DNA of 64,000 bases from Riptortus pedestris (taxonomy: Eukaryota > Arthropoda > Insecta > Hemiptera > Alydidae), in contig CM032230.1 in NCBI GenBank assembly GCA_019009955.1, positions 20,460,001 to 20,524,000 of the forward strand, in the 5' to 3' direction. Made by a program: the position numbers and the translations under genes. Below, in pieces: positions 1 through 10,134 of the stretch (its first letter is position 1; each line of letters starts with the position of its first letter). Below the pieces are notes generated by a model, which was not told where the DNA came from, ran no database searches, and saw only the letters and a program-made list of their open reading frames with translations.

Positions 1-145
1 CTTCTAGGTCAGTAGTTCAACTAGAACATGAGGGTAAATAGTTCTTGTCTGCATAACTATCGTCACTTGAAGTCGTATCATTCTCACTTTCACTGCTGTC
101 GGCTACAGATAGTGCTTACTCTACTAATTTCCGACCACAAGACAT
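1..145 (-). pseudogene. Decayed N-terminal coding fragment, acidic/serine-rich
   Basis: Read on the minus strand from an ATG at 145, one frame gives MSCGRKLVE, a stop, then a Ser/Asp/Glu-rich stretch (DSSESENDTTSSDDSY) and LPSCSS before another stop. Acidic, serine-rich leaders of this kind occur near the start of many transposase-type proteins. The family is not recognised. The two stops suggest a relic. The fragment runs off the window edge. Confidence 0.25.
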
Positions 146-439
146 ATTATGTGCAACACAACGGTAAATGAGCGAAGGAGGGGCATGGAAAGTATAACAG
201 ATTCAAGTCAGTTCATGTTTGATCAAGTTGTGACTGGAATAAGCATCGGGAGCCGGGGGGTGGTGCTGTACCCAATTCAAGTTTCTCTATTTCTAGACGG
301 TTACGGTCCCCGGCGTCCTATAGTATTTCTCTAGATTAACTAAACCTACTGGTTCTAAGAACAAATTACATCCAATCCCCATTAAAATATCTCTCATAGT
401 AAGCTTGCTACAGCCTTCGTTTTTTGGGGTGGACTGAAG

Positions 440-692
440 GAGGGGACCCGTCCTGATAGACGATCAGACCCCGGGGACCGATACAGCAGCGAACGTGATA
501 AGAGCTACATCATCGGAAAATACACAGCGTGGGAGATTTGGAAATTTTACTCAATTTCCATCCGTAAGCACTAAACACATTTTTTTCGCAAAGCTTTTGA
601 AATATGAATTCTACTTCCCCGTTGAACAGAAAAGTCGATAGTGAATCGCCCTGGTTCAGGCCTTTCGCCACAAGGGTTGGATTAGTTTTCAT
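440..692 (-). pseudogene. Non-LTR retrotransposon reverse transcriptase fragment
   Basis: The 60-codon open frame (692-510) contains KGLNQGDSLSTFLFN, the palm-domain motif of non-LTR reverse transcriptases (general form GxxQGDxLSxxLFN). Just downstream, in a different frame, 494-520 encodes FSDDVALIT, which corresponds to the catalytic Y/FxDD box and its following strand. The two motifs are in the right order but close together and out of frame, so the copy carries a frameshift and probably an internal deletion. Nothing recognisable follows. Clade not determined. Confidence 0.7.
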
Positions 693-800
693 GTTTTAGT
701 TCCACTCTTATACGATGCACAGCTAATAGACTGGCCAGAAAGTTTTTAATTTTAACTGGAAATGGGAAAATTGATAACGTTTATTAAATATGCATATTAA

Positions 801-804
<4 letters not shown>

Positions 805-842
<38 letters not shown>

Positions 843-870
843 AATATATATTATATATATATATAATACA
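805..870. repeat. TA microsatellite
   Basis: An AT dinucleotide tract lies at about 805-835, with a degenerate TA-rich extension to 868. The rest of 146-440 and 693-804 shows only short open frames and no motif I recognise. Confidence 0.8.
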
Positions 871-887
871 GACACACACCCCATTTT

Positions 888-1008
888 AGCAGATTTCCCT
901 AAGAGGAAAATCAGGTATTGAGGTCGTACTCATGACGCGATTTTCGAAACATTTCTTCAAATGTCCATCGATCCTACCCAGGAGATGACGAAAATGAGGT
1001 CCGTTCAA

Positions 1009-1053
<45 letters not shown>

Positions 1054-1512
1054 TGTTAACGCTCTAGCGGTCGCAATTTTTGTTTGATCGTTACCAAACT
1101 CGATATTTAAGCGTTTTATGCAAAAAGACAGGTCAAGTTCGTTAATGGCCAAAATTGGACCCGTGGGAGGGGGGATTTTCGAAATATCTCCGTTACTATA
1201 AGTCGGATCGAAAAAGTATATAAAACCATTCTTATTGCAAATTTAATTTACTATAAATATTGTTCTCTACATTTATTCTATGTCTTGATTATTAACCAAG
1301 ATATTTGCAATTGTATTGTGTGTGTGGTCGGCAGGAATCGGCTATGTTCGGGACTTTCCGCCGAGAGCTAGTGCGGCCGTTTCCATAACTGTTCGTCCCT
1401 CGTGAATAGGTTTAGAGATTCCTTACTACTACCGTTAATATTAGGCAGATTTCTCTATTGTAAAACTTCACGTGGGAAATCTGCTTAGTTTACGCAGCAC
1501 CTGCGTGACGGA
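888..1512 (-). mobile_element. MBR copy, near full length
   Basis: Starts AGCAGATTTCCCT and ends CTGCGTGACGGA, with the (TA)n tract at about 1010-1050 in the family's fixed site. It is flanked by CATTTT (882-887) and CTTTTT (1513-1518), an imperfect 6-bp direct repeat. An open frame at 886-1152 is a by-product. Confidence 0.85.
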
Positions 1513-1520
1513 CTTTTTGT

Positions 1521-1608
1521 TATCTCCTAAGATCGATGGGCATATAAAGATATTTTACGAAAACCGCTCTAAGAGAACAATCTCAATAGATGATATCCAT
1601 TAAATCTG
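1521..1608 (+). mobile_element. MBR fragment (palindrome-end side)
   Basis: Carries the block around ATCGATGGGCAT and a decayed end (CTCAATAGATGAT...AAATCTGAT). It abuts the preceding copy in opposite orientation. Confidence 0.6.
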
Positions 1609-1971
1609 ATAAAACGTATATAACATTTATAGAATAATATATTTTCTTGAAGATTGATTTTATCATATTTTGTCGATCCTATTTTAATAAGGAGATATTT
1701 CCAGTTTTACACAAATTCTTATTTTATTAACTCAAATTAAGAATTTAAGATGCTGAACAAGTAAATTTCCTTCCAAATACAATGGTGTGCTACGAGGGAG
1801 GGTACAGACTATGTTAGGGGTATTATAAAGTTATTTTTTTTATTATTCCTCCTTAATATAAGAATCATAATTCTCTGAGATGAATAGGCGTTTCAGCAAG
1901 TTATTAAGCAAAGAAGAGCAGCAATAAGAAATTTGTTCATTGATCTATTTATCTCTCTCTAAATGACTTTT
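1609..1971. other. AT-rich spacer
   Basis: No gene, RNA or repeat recognised. Confidence 0.5.
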
Positions 1972-2106
1972 AGCAGATTTCCCTTAAGGGAAATCAGCTA
2001 TTGAGGTTGTACTCATGACGGAATTTTCGAAATTTTTCTTCATATGTCCATCGATCCAGGTACTACTATCTACTAGGTAGATGACGAAAATGAGGTCCGT
2101 TAAAAA

Positions 2107-2162
<56 letters not shown>

Positions 2163-2600
2163 TTGTCTGTTACCGCTCTAGCGGTCGAAATTTTTGTTTA
2201 ATCGTTGCTAAACTCGATATTTAGTCGTTTTATGTAAAAAGAAAGATCTAGTTCGTTAACGGCTGAAATCGGACCAATAGGAGAGGGGGTTTAGAGGGGA
2301 GGATTTTCGAAAATTCGAAATATCTCCGTTACTATACGTCGGATCGAAAAATTGTACAGAATCAATCATATTGCAAATTAAATGTACTATAAATATTGTT
2401 ATATACATTTTTACTCTATCTTGAATATTAGTCGAGATATTTGCATTTTTATTTTATCGGGGAACCTAGCGGACGAGAGTTACTTTCCCGCCAAAAGCTA
2501 GTTCGGCCGTTTCCTTGACTGGCTCGGCTCTCCTGAAATTTCTCTATTGTAAAACTTCACGTGGAAATCTGCTTAGTTTACGCTGCCCCTGCGTGACGGA
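1972..2600 (-). mobile_element. MBR copy, near full length
   Basis: Begins AGCAGATTTCCCTTAAGGG and ends GCGTGACGGA. The (TA)n tract runs about 2109-2161. Flanks are ACTTTT and CTTTTT. Confidence 0.85.
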
Positions 2601-2978
2601 CTTTTTATAATTCATCATTATTAACGATGACACGATTCAAGAATGACTATGAAATTACATAGCCTCAATAAAGTCTTTAGGAATATACAACCTTCAGCGT
2701 TTGTGAAACTCAATTTGGGGACTTTTAGTCCCCTTTTGGGAAAAAGAAAAAGGGGTCTGGTGGCCTTAGGTAGAAGGATAAATTAATAAATAACATAAAA
2801 CAAAAGAGAATAATGCTTAACTAAATGAAATGCAAAACTTCAACATTTAGAATTTTAGAGAAAGAAGATACCACAATAAAATATAAAACAAAATGATAAA
2901 CTGTAATTCAAAAAACTAAATTCTTCTATGAAAACTAAGTAAAAATAAAAATAATTAATCCACTCAAAGCTATTATTC
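2601..2978. other. AT-rich spacer
   Basis: No coding signal. A short GGGGACTTTTAGTCCCC hairpin lies near 2717-2733. Confidence 0.4.
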
Positions 2979-3455
2979 AAAAAAAAAAAAAAAAAAAAAA
3001 AAAAAATGATTTTATCCTGAAGGCCACAGTGTTATAATAATCCAAGTTTGACAAGGCACAATTATCAATTGGCATAAGTAAAGACTGAAGCTGTTCTTCA
3101 TTGCTTGCTGGAGATTCATTGGGTACTAGATAGCGTGCTCTCAATGAATCATTGAGTGGACATTCGAGGATAAAGTGATAGAGGGTCTCTTGTTTATACT
3201 GACTGCAGACTGTACAGATGTGCTGAGTGTTTATCTTGTAGGCAACGCCATTCAGGAAGAGACGAATCTCATCATTCGACGACAGTCTCAGCGGGACTAG
3301 GGCTCTCTTCTTCTCTAAAGGCACATCAAAGTGGAGATACTCTTCGCCCAGTCCAAAGGAACTCAAATTTCGGAATAGAGGGCTGTAGCGAGAATTAAGA
3401 ACTCTTTCGACATTAATTGATAGTAGGTGGTTCTTCCATTTCTCGATTATATCTT
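2979..3455 (-). pseudogene. Non-LTR retrotransposon C-terminal fragment with zinc knuckle
   Basis: A minus-strand frame open from about 3455 reads ...VPLRLSSNDEIRLFL... and then HICTVCSQYKQETLYHFILE followed by CP. The spacing CxxC...HxxxxC is the zinc-knuckle signature found C-terminal to the RT/RNase H region in several non-LTR clades. No ATG is needed in this fragment, and an in-frame TAG sits upstream near 3460. The frame runs into a 28-nt homopolymer (A on the plus strand, 2979-3006), which is T on the coding strand and so is not a normal poly(A) tail. The copy is probably truncated at both ends. Confidence 0.6.
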
Positions 3456-3574
3456 CCTAATTCTTGAGTAGCCTAGACAATATATAATAGGATATACAGA
3501 ACAAAAATGGCAATCGATCATGCATAGTAGAAGAAGAAAGCTAAGAAATCTGTTCGAATTCAAACGCTTAGTTT

Positions 3575-3612
3575 GCGTGTATGTGTGTGTGTGAGAGAGA
3601 GAGTGTGTGCAA
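3575..3612. repeat. GT/GA microsatellite
   Basis: Alternating TG then GA dinucleotides. The open frame around it (3447-3665, minus) is low complexity and unlikely to be a gene. Confidence 0.7.
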
Positions 3613-3771
3613 GAGCTTGACGAACATTTCATTAAAATGAGTCCCCAGCAAATATATAAATGCATATTATTTTTTTTTTGTTTCCACCTAAGGGGGCCGT
3701 TTATTTACGTAATTTGCAAGATGATGAACATTTACATTTTTACTCCGTAAATAAAATTTTTATAAAATTAA

Positions 3772-3925
3772 TTTAGCCAGGGTGGGATTTTAGGACGTTA
3801 TTTAATGAATTTCGTCACTAAATAATTTCCTTTGCCCAGGCAAGAATCGAACTCTCCACTCTAAGTTTACCATGTGAGATAAAGGTCAACGCTTTAACTC
3901 GCATGGCTAACCTGAGCCCCTAAAA
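3772..3925 (-). mobile_element. tRNA-derived SINE, 3'-truncated
   Basis: On the minus strand the head resembles tRNA (GGGGCTCAGGTTAGCCATGCG, box-B-like GGTTCGAT equivalent at 3847-3858), followed by the body that ends at CCCTGGCTA. The usual tail is missing. Confidence 0.75.
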
Positions 3926-3994
3926 TTAAATATAAAAACATATTTACTAAAAAATATGAAATACTAATAGTGTTTATGCTTCTTGTTAAAAATA

Positions 3995-4066
3995 ACAACA
4001 ACCATCAAACAAAAATAGGGACCGCTAGAGCAGTAACAGGCAAGTATATGTGTATATATATGTATG

Positions 4067-4129
<63 letters not shown>

Positions 4130-4272
4130 ACTTTTCAAATACAAACTTTGTATGCTTAATTTTGAACATACCACATTTCTGTTGTCTTCTCTAGAGAGAT
4201 TAGATGGATATTTGAATTTTTTTTTCAAGTATTGTGTCATAGCGTACTTCCCGCAGGGGGAATCTGCTGAAA
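3995..4272 (+). mobile_element. MBR fragment (second half)
   Basis: Contains GACCGCTAGAGCAGTAACAG, then the (TA)n tract (about 4068-4124), then the GATGGATATTTGAA block and a degraded end (GGGGGAATCTGCT). Open frames at 3970-4280 come from the TA tract. Confidence 0.75.
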
Positions 4273-4374
4273 TTCGTTAATAGAAGAAATCGGACCGAGA
4301 GTAAAATAGAAAATTAAATTTTATCATTAAGCATCTTATCTCGATTTTATATTTTTAAATCAAGATAAAAGCTT

Positions 4375-4465
4375 CATACTATGGGAGAAATAAAGAAATG
4401 GATTTGATGAACTTTCAGCCCAGCGTGTCATTCCGGCCAGTCCCTTCTTCAGGTACTTTTGAATA
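4375..4465 (-). repeat. Unclassified retroelement 3'-end-like motif
   Basis: The minus strand reads GTACCTGAAGAAGGGACTGG...GGCTGAAAGTTCATCAAATCC. Motifs of the type CTGAAGAWG...GAAAS recur near the 3' ends of some retroelements, including Penelope-like ones in my recollection. A comparable motif is at 19670-19700. The flanks (4273-4374, 4466-4887) show nothing else. Confidence 0.3.
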
Positions 4466-4887
4466 TGTATAACATAAAACTTAGGCCTGATCTTACTTAT
4501 GCATACCAATTTAACAAAGTGATCTAATCTATTATTTCGATGCCTAAGAGCAGTAGGCTACATTTAGCCCTAACTGTAATTACTAGTTCAAAAGTACTTA
4601 ATTAGCTTAAACTTAAAAGCCATCAAAAATCGAATTTTGGAATTCCTGACTTGCTGCTATTAGGTTTGCGGAAGTTGACATTTTGGGAATTGGTGTATGT
4701 TTGATTGGCTGAAGCTGGACATTTTGAAGTTGGAAGCTGAAGTTAGGTTAGGAGCAAGCTAAGTTTTCCAGACTACGTGAGTTCGGCCTTGCCATCTCCA
4801 GATCCCCCACGTACTTGTTTAGAAAGGTGTTTCCCGATTCCGCTTTTTCCAAATTTCCAAAACTCCGTCTTATCCAGTATTCATTTT

Positions 4888-5010
4888 CAGGTTTCTCATG
4901 AACGTACCACGGTGCAGTTCCCACAAAAGGTTATACTCCCTCCTCGTTGTAATTTTTTACCGGAATAATGTTAAAGAACAATTTCGATCCTAAATCGTTA
5001 ATATTTACAT
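4888..5010 (+). repeat. Left arm of an imperfect inverted repeat
   Basis: Contains CCACGGTGCAGTTCCCACAA and TACCGGAATAATGTTAAAGA. These match, inverted, CCACGGTGCAGTTCCCCCCA and TACCGCAATAACGTAAAGAA on the minus strand of 5906-6012. The solo LTR lies between the arms. Confidence 0.65.
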
Positions 5011-5295
5011 TGAAATTTTGAATCTGTCTTTCGTGAAACTATATTTGTGTTTTATGGAAATAGTTAACAGAAATGTGCTATTGTTTATATACGTACGAGT
5101 GGGCTTTATTTCTAGTGAAAACGAAGTTGTTAATATTGTGTTTGACGGAAAAATGCATATTAGGAATTGTGCTTCTCAATGCATATTAAGGCCCTAAAGC
5201 ACTATTTAGTTTTACGTAAATTTTGTTGTTACTAAATAGAATTCACCCGTGTTCCAAGAGACTTGCCTAGAAAGAATTGCGAATTTTCAGAATAT

Positions 5296-5847
5296 TGTTA
5301 CGAAAATTAAATACATGAATAATTAAACGGAGATAGTCACGTGTTTGGGAAGTGCGAGGTGGATCAACGAAGTCGACAGAGGATCGAGTTCGTTCGAGTC
5401 CTATTCTGGAAGAGTCTGGGCCTCCCCTTTGATGTTTTGCCATCAATCTGTATAAAGGGTGTCTTATATAGGGCCGACCCTAGTCACTTTTAGTTTCGTT
5501 CTCAAGTATATATGCGTTCAGTGCTACGGTGCGACTTAGTGCAGCGCGGTAAAGTGTTTTTATGTGAAGAACAGTGTTGTGCCGAGACTGTAAGTAACAG
5601 TTTAGTGCCGTGTTAAAGGGCAGTGCAGTGCCATCTATTTGTGTACTTCAGTGACCGTGAGGGAATTATTGGACTGTGACGCTATCAGCGCATTCTGTGA
5701 GTAGTAATGAAGAACAATTAACCAGTGTATTTCAAATTAATTGTGCAGTGATAAAAACTGTGAAGCTTGTGTGTATTTAATTTTGCAATCCAAAAGAACT
5801 CTTATAAACAACGTTTATTACTGGTTTTGTAAGAAAAAAACGTAACA
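5296..5847 (+). mobile_element. Solo LTR, Ty3/gypsy-like
   Basis: This 552-bp LTR begins TGTTACG and ends CGTAACA, so the termini are inverted. It is flanked on both sides by ATAT (5292-5295 and 5848-5851), a 4-bp target duplication. ATAT is a known preferred target of some insect gypsy-group elements (17.6/297 type). A TATA-like TATATAGGG near 5466 and a TTCAGTG initiator-like site near 5518 are candidate promoter parts. No internal domain follows, so it is a solo LTR left by LTR-LTR recombination. Confidence 0.85.
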
Positions 5848-5905
5848 ATATTATCAGGTATATGTCAGCATGGATTACATTCTATACCTGGACCATAATT
5901 ATTAT

Positions 5906-6012
5906 TCTAAACACAATTTGTTCTTTACGTTATTGCGGTAAGAAGTACACTTCTACAACTGTATCCTTTTTTGGGGGGAACTGCACCGTGGGACGGAGTA
6001 TACCCAGATTTT
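5906..6012 (-). repeat. Right arm of an imperfect inverted repeat
   Basis: Partner of 4888-5010, in opposite orientation. From 6013 to 6360 I see no recognisable feature. Confidence 0.65.
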
Positions 6013-6359
6013 AGAGTTCATTAGAATCCTAAAAAGAATACAGTTATAGGTGTGGGGAATGGTATAATCTTAATTAGATTTCTAAGAGAAACTATTTTAA
6101 TATCAACCGACAAACACCAAATAAGTTTCAATTGGTCCCAATTTCGGTCTACAACTCTTACATTGTTTTGAGGTATTACAACACAATGCCTGAATAAAGC
6201 TATTATATTATTTCTCCAGATGCTAAGATAGTTTTATTTTGATGGTAAAAAAGATTTACTTGTTCCCAAGATCGATAATAAATTCATCAAAATTCGTCCA
6301 AAAAGCAATACACGCTAAACGCTTAAAACTATAAATATGACTAATTTGAGGCAATAAAA

Positions 6360-6626
6360 GAATTATTAGTGTTCCAATAATCCAGCGTTTTTATTCCTAG
6401 GGAAAGACATTATTATAACAATTCATTTTCGGATAAAATCAATTACTAAAAAATTTATTTAACTTCTTATATCTCGGGTAAAACAAATGATGCTTCAATT
6501 TATAGTAATATTGATGATTTTCTGCATCCAATGTTTATATTTCAACTGGAAAGCGTTTCTAATCTAATCAGTGCAGGGTAACACGGCTAATTCTAAAATT
6601 AAAATACTTTCACTAGCTCCTTATAC
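6360..6626 (-). mobile_element. LTR-like segment, inverted partner of 7539-7800
   Basis: On the minus strand it begins TGTATAAGGAGC at 6626. It aligns with the plus strand of 7539-7800 through CTTTCC...ATATAAACATTGGATGCA, TACCCGAGATATAA and CCGAAAATGAAT, in the same order. The TGTATA start suggests an LTR terminus. The boundary on the low-coordinate side is unclear. Confidence 0.5.
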
Positions 6627-6631
6627 ATAAC

Positions 6632-6643
6632 TGGCGCCCGAAC
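6632..6643 (+). promoter_or_regulatory. tRNA-Lys primer-binding-site-like sequence
   Basis: TGGCGCCCGAAC complements the 3' end of a lysine tRNA, as in many retroviral and LTR-element primer sites. It lies five bases after TATACA, which could be an LTR end. The adjoining LTR-like segment aligns better in the opposite orientation, so this may be a relic in a rearranged element or chance. Confidence 0.4.
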
Positions 6644-6666
6644 TGGGGCCTTAGTATATGTCATAT

Positions 6667-6667
<1 letters not shown>

Positions 6668-6722
<55 letters not shown>
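6668..6722. repeat. TA microsatellite
   Basis: Long AT dinucleotide tract. Nothing is recognised in 6723-6899. Confidence 0.9.
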
Positions 6723-6725
<3 letters not shown>

Positions 6726-6949
6726 TTATGTTGTGATATATGTTAAATTATGAACTTAGGTCTGTATTTTTTATGAAATGTAGTTTTTAATAGGGTTCAT
6801 TAGAAATAATAGGTTCATGTTCCCTACTTTCATTTGATTTGCTTGTACTTTTCTGATTTTGTTTTCACTACATTGTATTAATAATTCTTTATATTCCCTG
6901 TTGTAATCTCATATTCGGTCATTCATATTTTTGTGTAATATGTTAATTT

Positions 6950-7135
6950 AAGTCAAACATTCCTGAAATACGGGAAGAAGCTCAAATTAATTTTCAACGA
7001 ATTCATAAAAGTTATTTGAATATAGAGCCACTACAACAATTTGATGAACACACTCTGCATTTTAGCTATCCAAATCTTATTTTATTAATCGTTATTGTCA
7101 TATTGCTTATAGTATTCTTTGTTTGTTTATTATAG
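6950..7135 (+). pseudogene. Envelope-like C-terminal relic, copy 1
   Basis: A short open frame ends with a strongly hydrophobic stretch (LILLIVIVILLIVFFVCLL) directly before the stop, preceded by a polar segment. A membrane anchor at the extreme C-terminus, next to an LTR-like segment, fits the envelope gene of an insect errantivirus-type LTR element. There is no upstream coding sequence. It is followed by AGCGGAGCATACC and a TA/CA microsatellite (7145-7192). Family assignment is inference from position and hydrophobicity only. Confidence 0.35.
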
Positions 7136-7144
7136 CGGAGCATA

Positions 7145-7194
<50 letters not shown>

Positions 7195-7344
7195 TTTGTG
7201 TATATGAGTGTTTTTTATGAAATTAGCCTCCACGAACGTGTTTTTTGTTGTCGGTATTTTTTTCTATAGCTTTAGACTGTTTGTAATAGGTTAAAATAAC
7301 TCTATACATTCCCCTGAACTAACGTCCGATTTAGCGTCTTAGCT

Positions 7345-7538
7345 ATTTTAATTTATACATTCCTAAAATACAGGATGAAGCTCAATTTAATTTTCAACCT
7401 ATTCATAAAAGATATTTGAATATAGAACCGTTAGAGCAATTAGATAATCATTCTCTGAATTTTAGGTATCCGTATTTTATTTAATTTACCGTTCTTGTGA
7501 TATTACTGTAAGTATTCTTTGATTGTTTAATATAGCGG
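7345..7538 (+). pseudogene. Envelope-like C-terminal relic, copy 2 (broken)
   Basis: A diverged duplicate of 6950-7135, offset by 400 bp (ATTCATAAAA at 7001 and 7401). It carries stop codons within the hydrophobic segment. It runs into AGCGGTGTATACCC, where the plus-strand LTR-like segment starts. Confidence 0.35.
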
Positions 7539-7800
7539 TGTATACCCATCGTTTACGGGTTGATATAGAATTGTCTTTCCCAGGGAATATAAAGATTGGA
7601 TGCACGAAATTATCCAAATTCCATATTCATATTTGCCAATAAAACAAACGCCCTAGAACATTAATAGTACTTGTGGAGTAATTTATTTGTTATACCCGAG
7701 ATATAAACAGTCAGATTAGTTTATGGTTACAAAATTTGTTAATGCTGTTAACCGAAAATGAATCATATTGTGGAAATGATTTATTATAATAACAGTTCTA
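7539..7800 (+). mobile_element. LTR-like segment, inverted partner of 6360-6626
   Basis: Starts TGTATACCC and shares CTTTCCCAGGGAATATAAAG, ATTGGATGCA, TACCCGAGATATAA and CCGAAAATGAAT with the minus strand of the partner. It sits where a 3' LTR would follow the envelope-like relic. Confidence 0.5.
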
Positions 7801-7835
7801 CATTAAAATATAAATATTATTTTATTTATATAAAA

Positions 7836-8262
7836 TAAACAATACTCTGCCATATAATAAACCATTCTAATCGAAATTTAAATACCAAATACTGTTTTGA
7901 AGAGACCATTATTATCTGAGATACATGCAAACATGTTCTGACGACCCGCCCCCTTCTTCTATTCTTGGATTACTAAAATTAGGATGATTGAGATAAATAT
8001 TCATTATGTGAAATTCATTATAATTACAGCACTAGCTGTAGTAAATAGTTTTCAATAACATTAATTTCTTATATTCATAAATATATCAGTAATTGTTTTT
8101 CTTTCCGGCACTGTGAGGTTATTAAATTGACTGAAGGATTTCTTATCACCGTTTGTATTTATTCACTTAATATTCACTGTGGTGTTGTGTTACCAGTATG
8201 TAGATTTATTTATTGTATAACCTCACAAGGTAAATCTGCTTAGTTTATTATTAGTATTTAAA
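7836..8262 (-). mobile_element. MBR fragment, long-arm subtype
   Basis: Matches 17195-17660, including TGTTTTTCTTTCCGG, GTTGTGTTACCAGTATG and AATCTGCTTAGTTTA. The (TA)n half is absent. The stretch 8263-8460 has no recognisable feature. Confidence 0.75.
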
Positions 8263-8460
8263 AGACTGAGAAAGAATCGGCTGCGCACATAGTTATGAGC
8301 CTTTTTCATTTGAGAGAAAATTATTTGTATCTAACATATGTTTTCTATGTATACAAGTATGAGTATTCTATATCATACAAGAATTAAAAGCCAAAAATAT
8401 ATAAAATAAGATTGAATGCAAAAGTCAAAATTTATGTAAAAATCTGTATTTAGACACTTT

Positions 8461-8790
8461 AGTCCTCCCTGGGCTTGGGCTCTGCCAGAATTTCAAACCT
8501 TTTCAATTTTGCAGCCACATCCTCAGCAAGGCCTCATTCAGATCATCCAATCACCTTAGGGTCTTTCCTTCTGCAGAGCCTTTCTACATTTGCCTCCCAA
8601 AACTGGTGATGTGCATCATCTCGGCATGACCTAACCCCCACAATCTGCCATTCTATGGAGCAGAGACGATGTCACCTTACAACTCAAACGTTTTTGGCTT
8701 TGCCTCCAACCCATCTACCATCTTCACTAGTAGCAGGGGTGTCAACAGCAAGAGACTGCCATGTCCCTGCGCAACCAGTTGAGCAGTCTA
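8461..8790. other. Unclassified GC-richer segment leading into the 95-bp array
   Basis: Markedly richer in GC than its surroundings, with short open frames and no motif I can name. A GTCAACAGC...AGAG element near 8740 resembles part of the array unit, so the array may have arisen at the edge of this segment, perhaps as part of one element. Confidence 0.35.
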
Positions 8791-10117
8791 ATCCTGCAGA
8801 AGTTAATGTTAGTTGGATGGGGTCAACAGCGTTAGGTTACTATCTCCCCAGATACACCAAACAACACGCCACATAAGCATTCCAATCTTGCAAAAGTTAA
8901 TGCTAGTTGAATACGGTCAACAGTGAGAGGTTACCATCTCCCCAGATACACCAAACCAACGCGCCAGATAAGCATTCCAATCCTGCAGACGTTAATGCTG
9001 GTTGTATGGGGTCAACAGCGAGAGGTTACTATCTCCCCAGATACACCAAACCAACGCGCCAGATAAGCATTCCAATCCTGCAGAAGTTAATGCTGGTTGC
9101 ATGGGGTCAACAGCGAGAGGTTACTATCTCCCCAGATACACCAAACCAACGCGCCAGATAAGCATTCCAATCCTGCAGACGTTAATGCTGGTTGTATGGG
9201 GTCTACAGCGAGAGGTTACTATCTGCCCAGATTATCCAAACCAACGCGCCAGATAAGCATTCCAATCCTGCAGAAGTTAATGCTGATTGCATGGGGTCAA
9301 CAGCGAGAGGTTACTATCTCCAAAGGTACACCAAACCAACGCGCCAGATAAGCATTCCAATCCTTTAGGTGTGTCATGTCCCCAGATACACCAAACCAAC
9401 GCGCCAGACAAGCATTCCAATCCTGCAGTAGTTAATGCTGGTTGCAAGGGGTCAATAGTGAGAGGTTACTTTCTCCCCCGATAAGCATTCCAATCCTTTA
9501 GGTGTGAATACAGAATACAGACGTGCCAAAAGCACAGTTTTCCATGTCCCCAGGTACACCAAACCAACGCGCCAGATAAGAATTCCAATCCTGCAGAAGT
9601 TAATGCTGGTTGCATGGGGTCAGCAGCGAGAGGTTACCATCTTCCCAGATACACCAAACCAACGCGCCAGATAAGCATTCCAATCCTGCAGAAGTTAATA
9701 CTGGTTGCATGGGGTCAGCAGCGAGAGGTTACCATCTCCCCAGATACACCAAACCAACGCGCCAGATAAGCATTCCAATCCTGCAGACGTTAATACTGGT
9801 TGCATGGGGTCAACAGCGTTAGGTTACCATCTCCCCAGATTCACCAAACCAACGCGCCAGATAAGCATTCCAATCCTGCAGAAGTTAATACTGGTTGCAT
9901 GAGGTCAACAGCGAGAGGTTACTATCTCCCCAGATACACCAAACCAACGCGTCAGACAAGCATTCCAATCCTGCAGACGTTAATACTGGTTGGATGGGGT
10001 CAACAGCGTTAGGTTACCATCTCCCCAGATTCACCAAACCAACTTGCCAGATAAGCATTCCAATCCTGCAGAAGTTAATACTGGTTGCATGGGGTCAACA
10101 GCGAGAGGTTACTAGCA
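8790..10117 (+). repeat. 95-bp tandem repeat array (about 13-14 units)
   Basis: The unit runs through CCTGCAGAAGTTAATGCTGG, GGGGTCAACAGCGAGAGGTT, CTCCCCAGATACACCAAACC and AACGCGCCAGATAAGCATTC. Starts recur every 95 bp (8983, 9078, 9173, 9268). Because 95 is not a multiple of three, it gives a staircase of overlapping open frames that should not be read as genes. Units 9361-9560 are rearranged, with an inserted stretch containing AGGTGTGAATACAGAATACA. Later units carry TACTGG in place of TGCTGG, so variants are clustered along the array. Confidence 0.95.
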
Positions 10118-10134
10118 CAAACCATAATAATTTC

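Noticed and set aside
4025..4280. Open frames rich in YIYIYI, here and at every TA tract
   Set aside because: Translations of (TA)n microsatellites.
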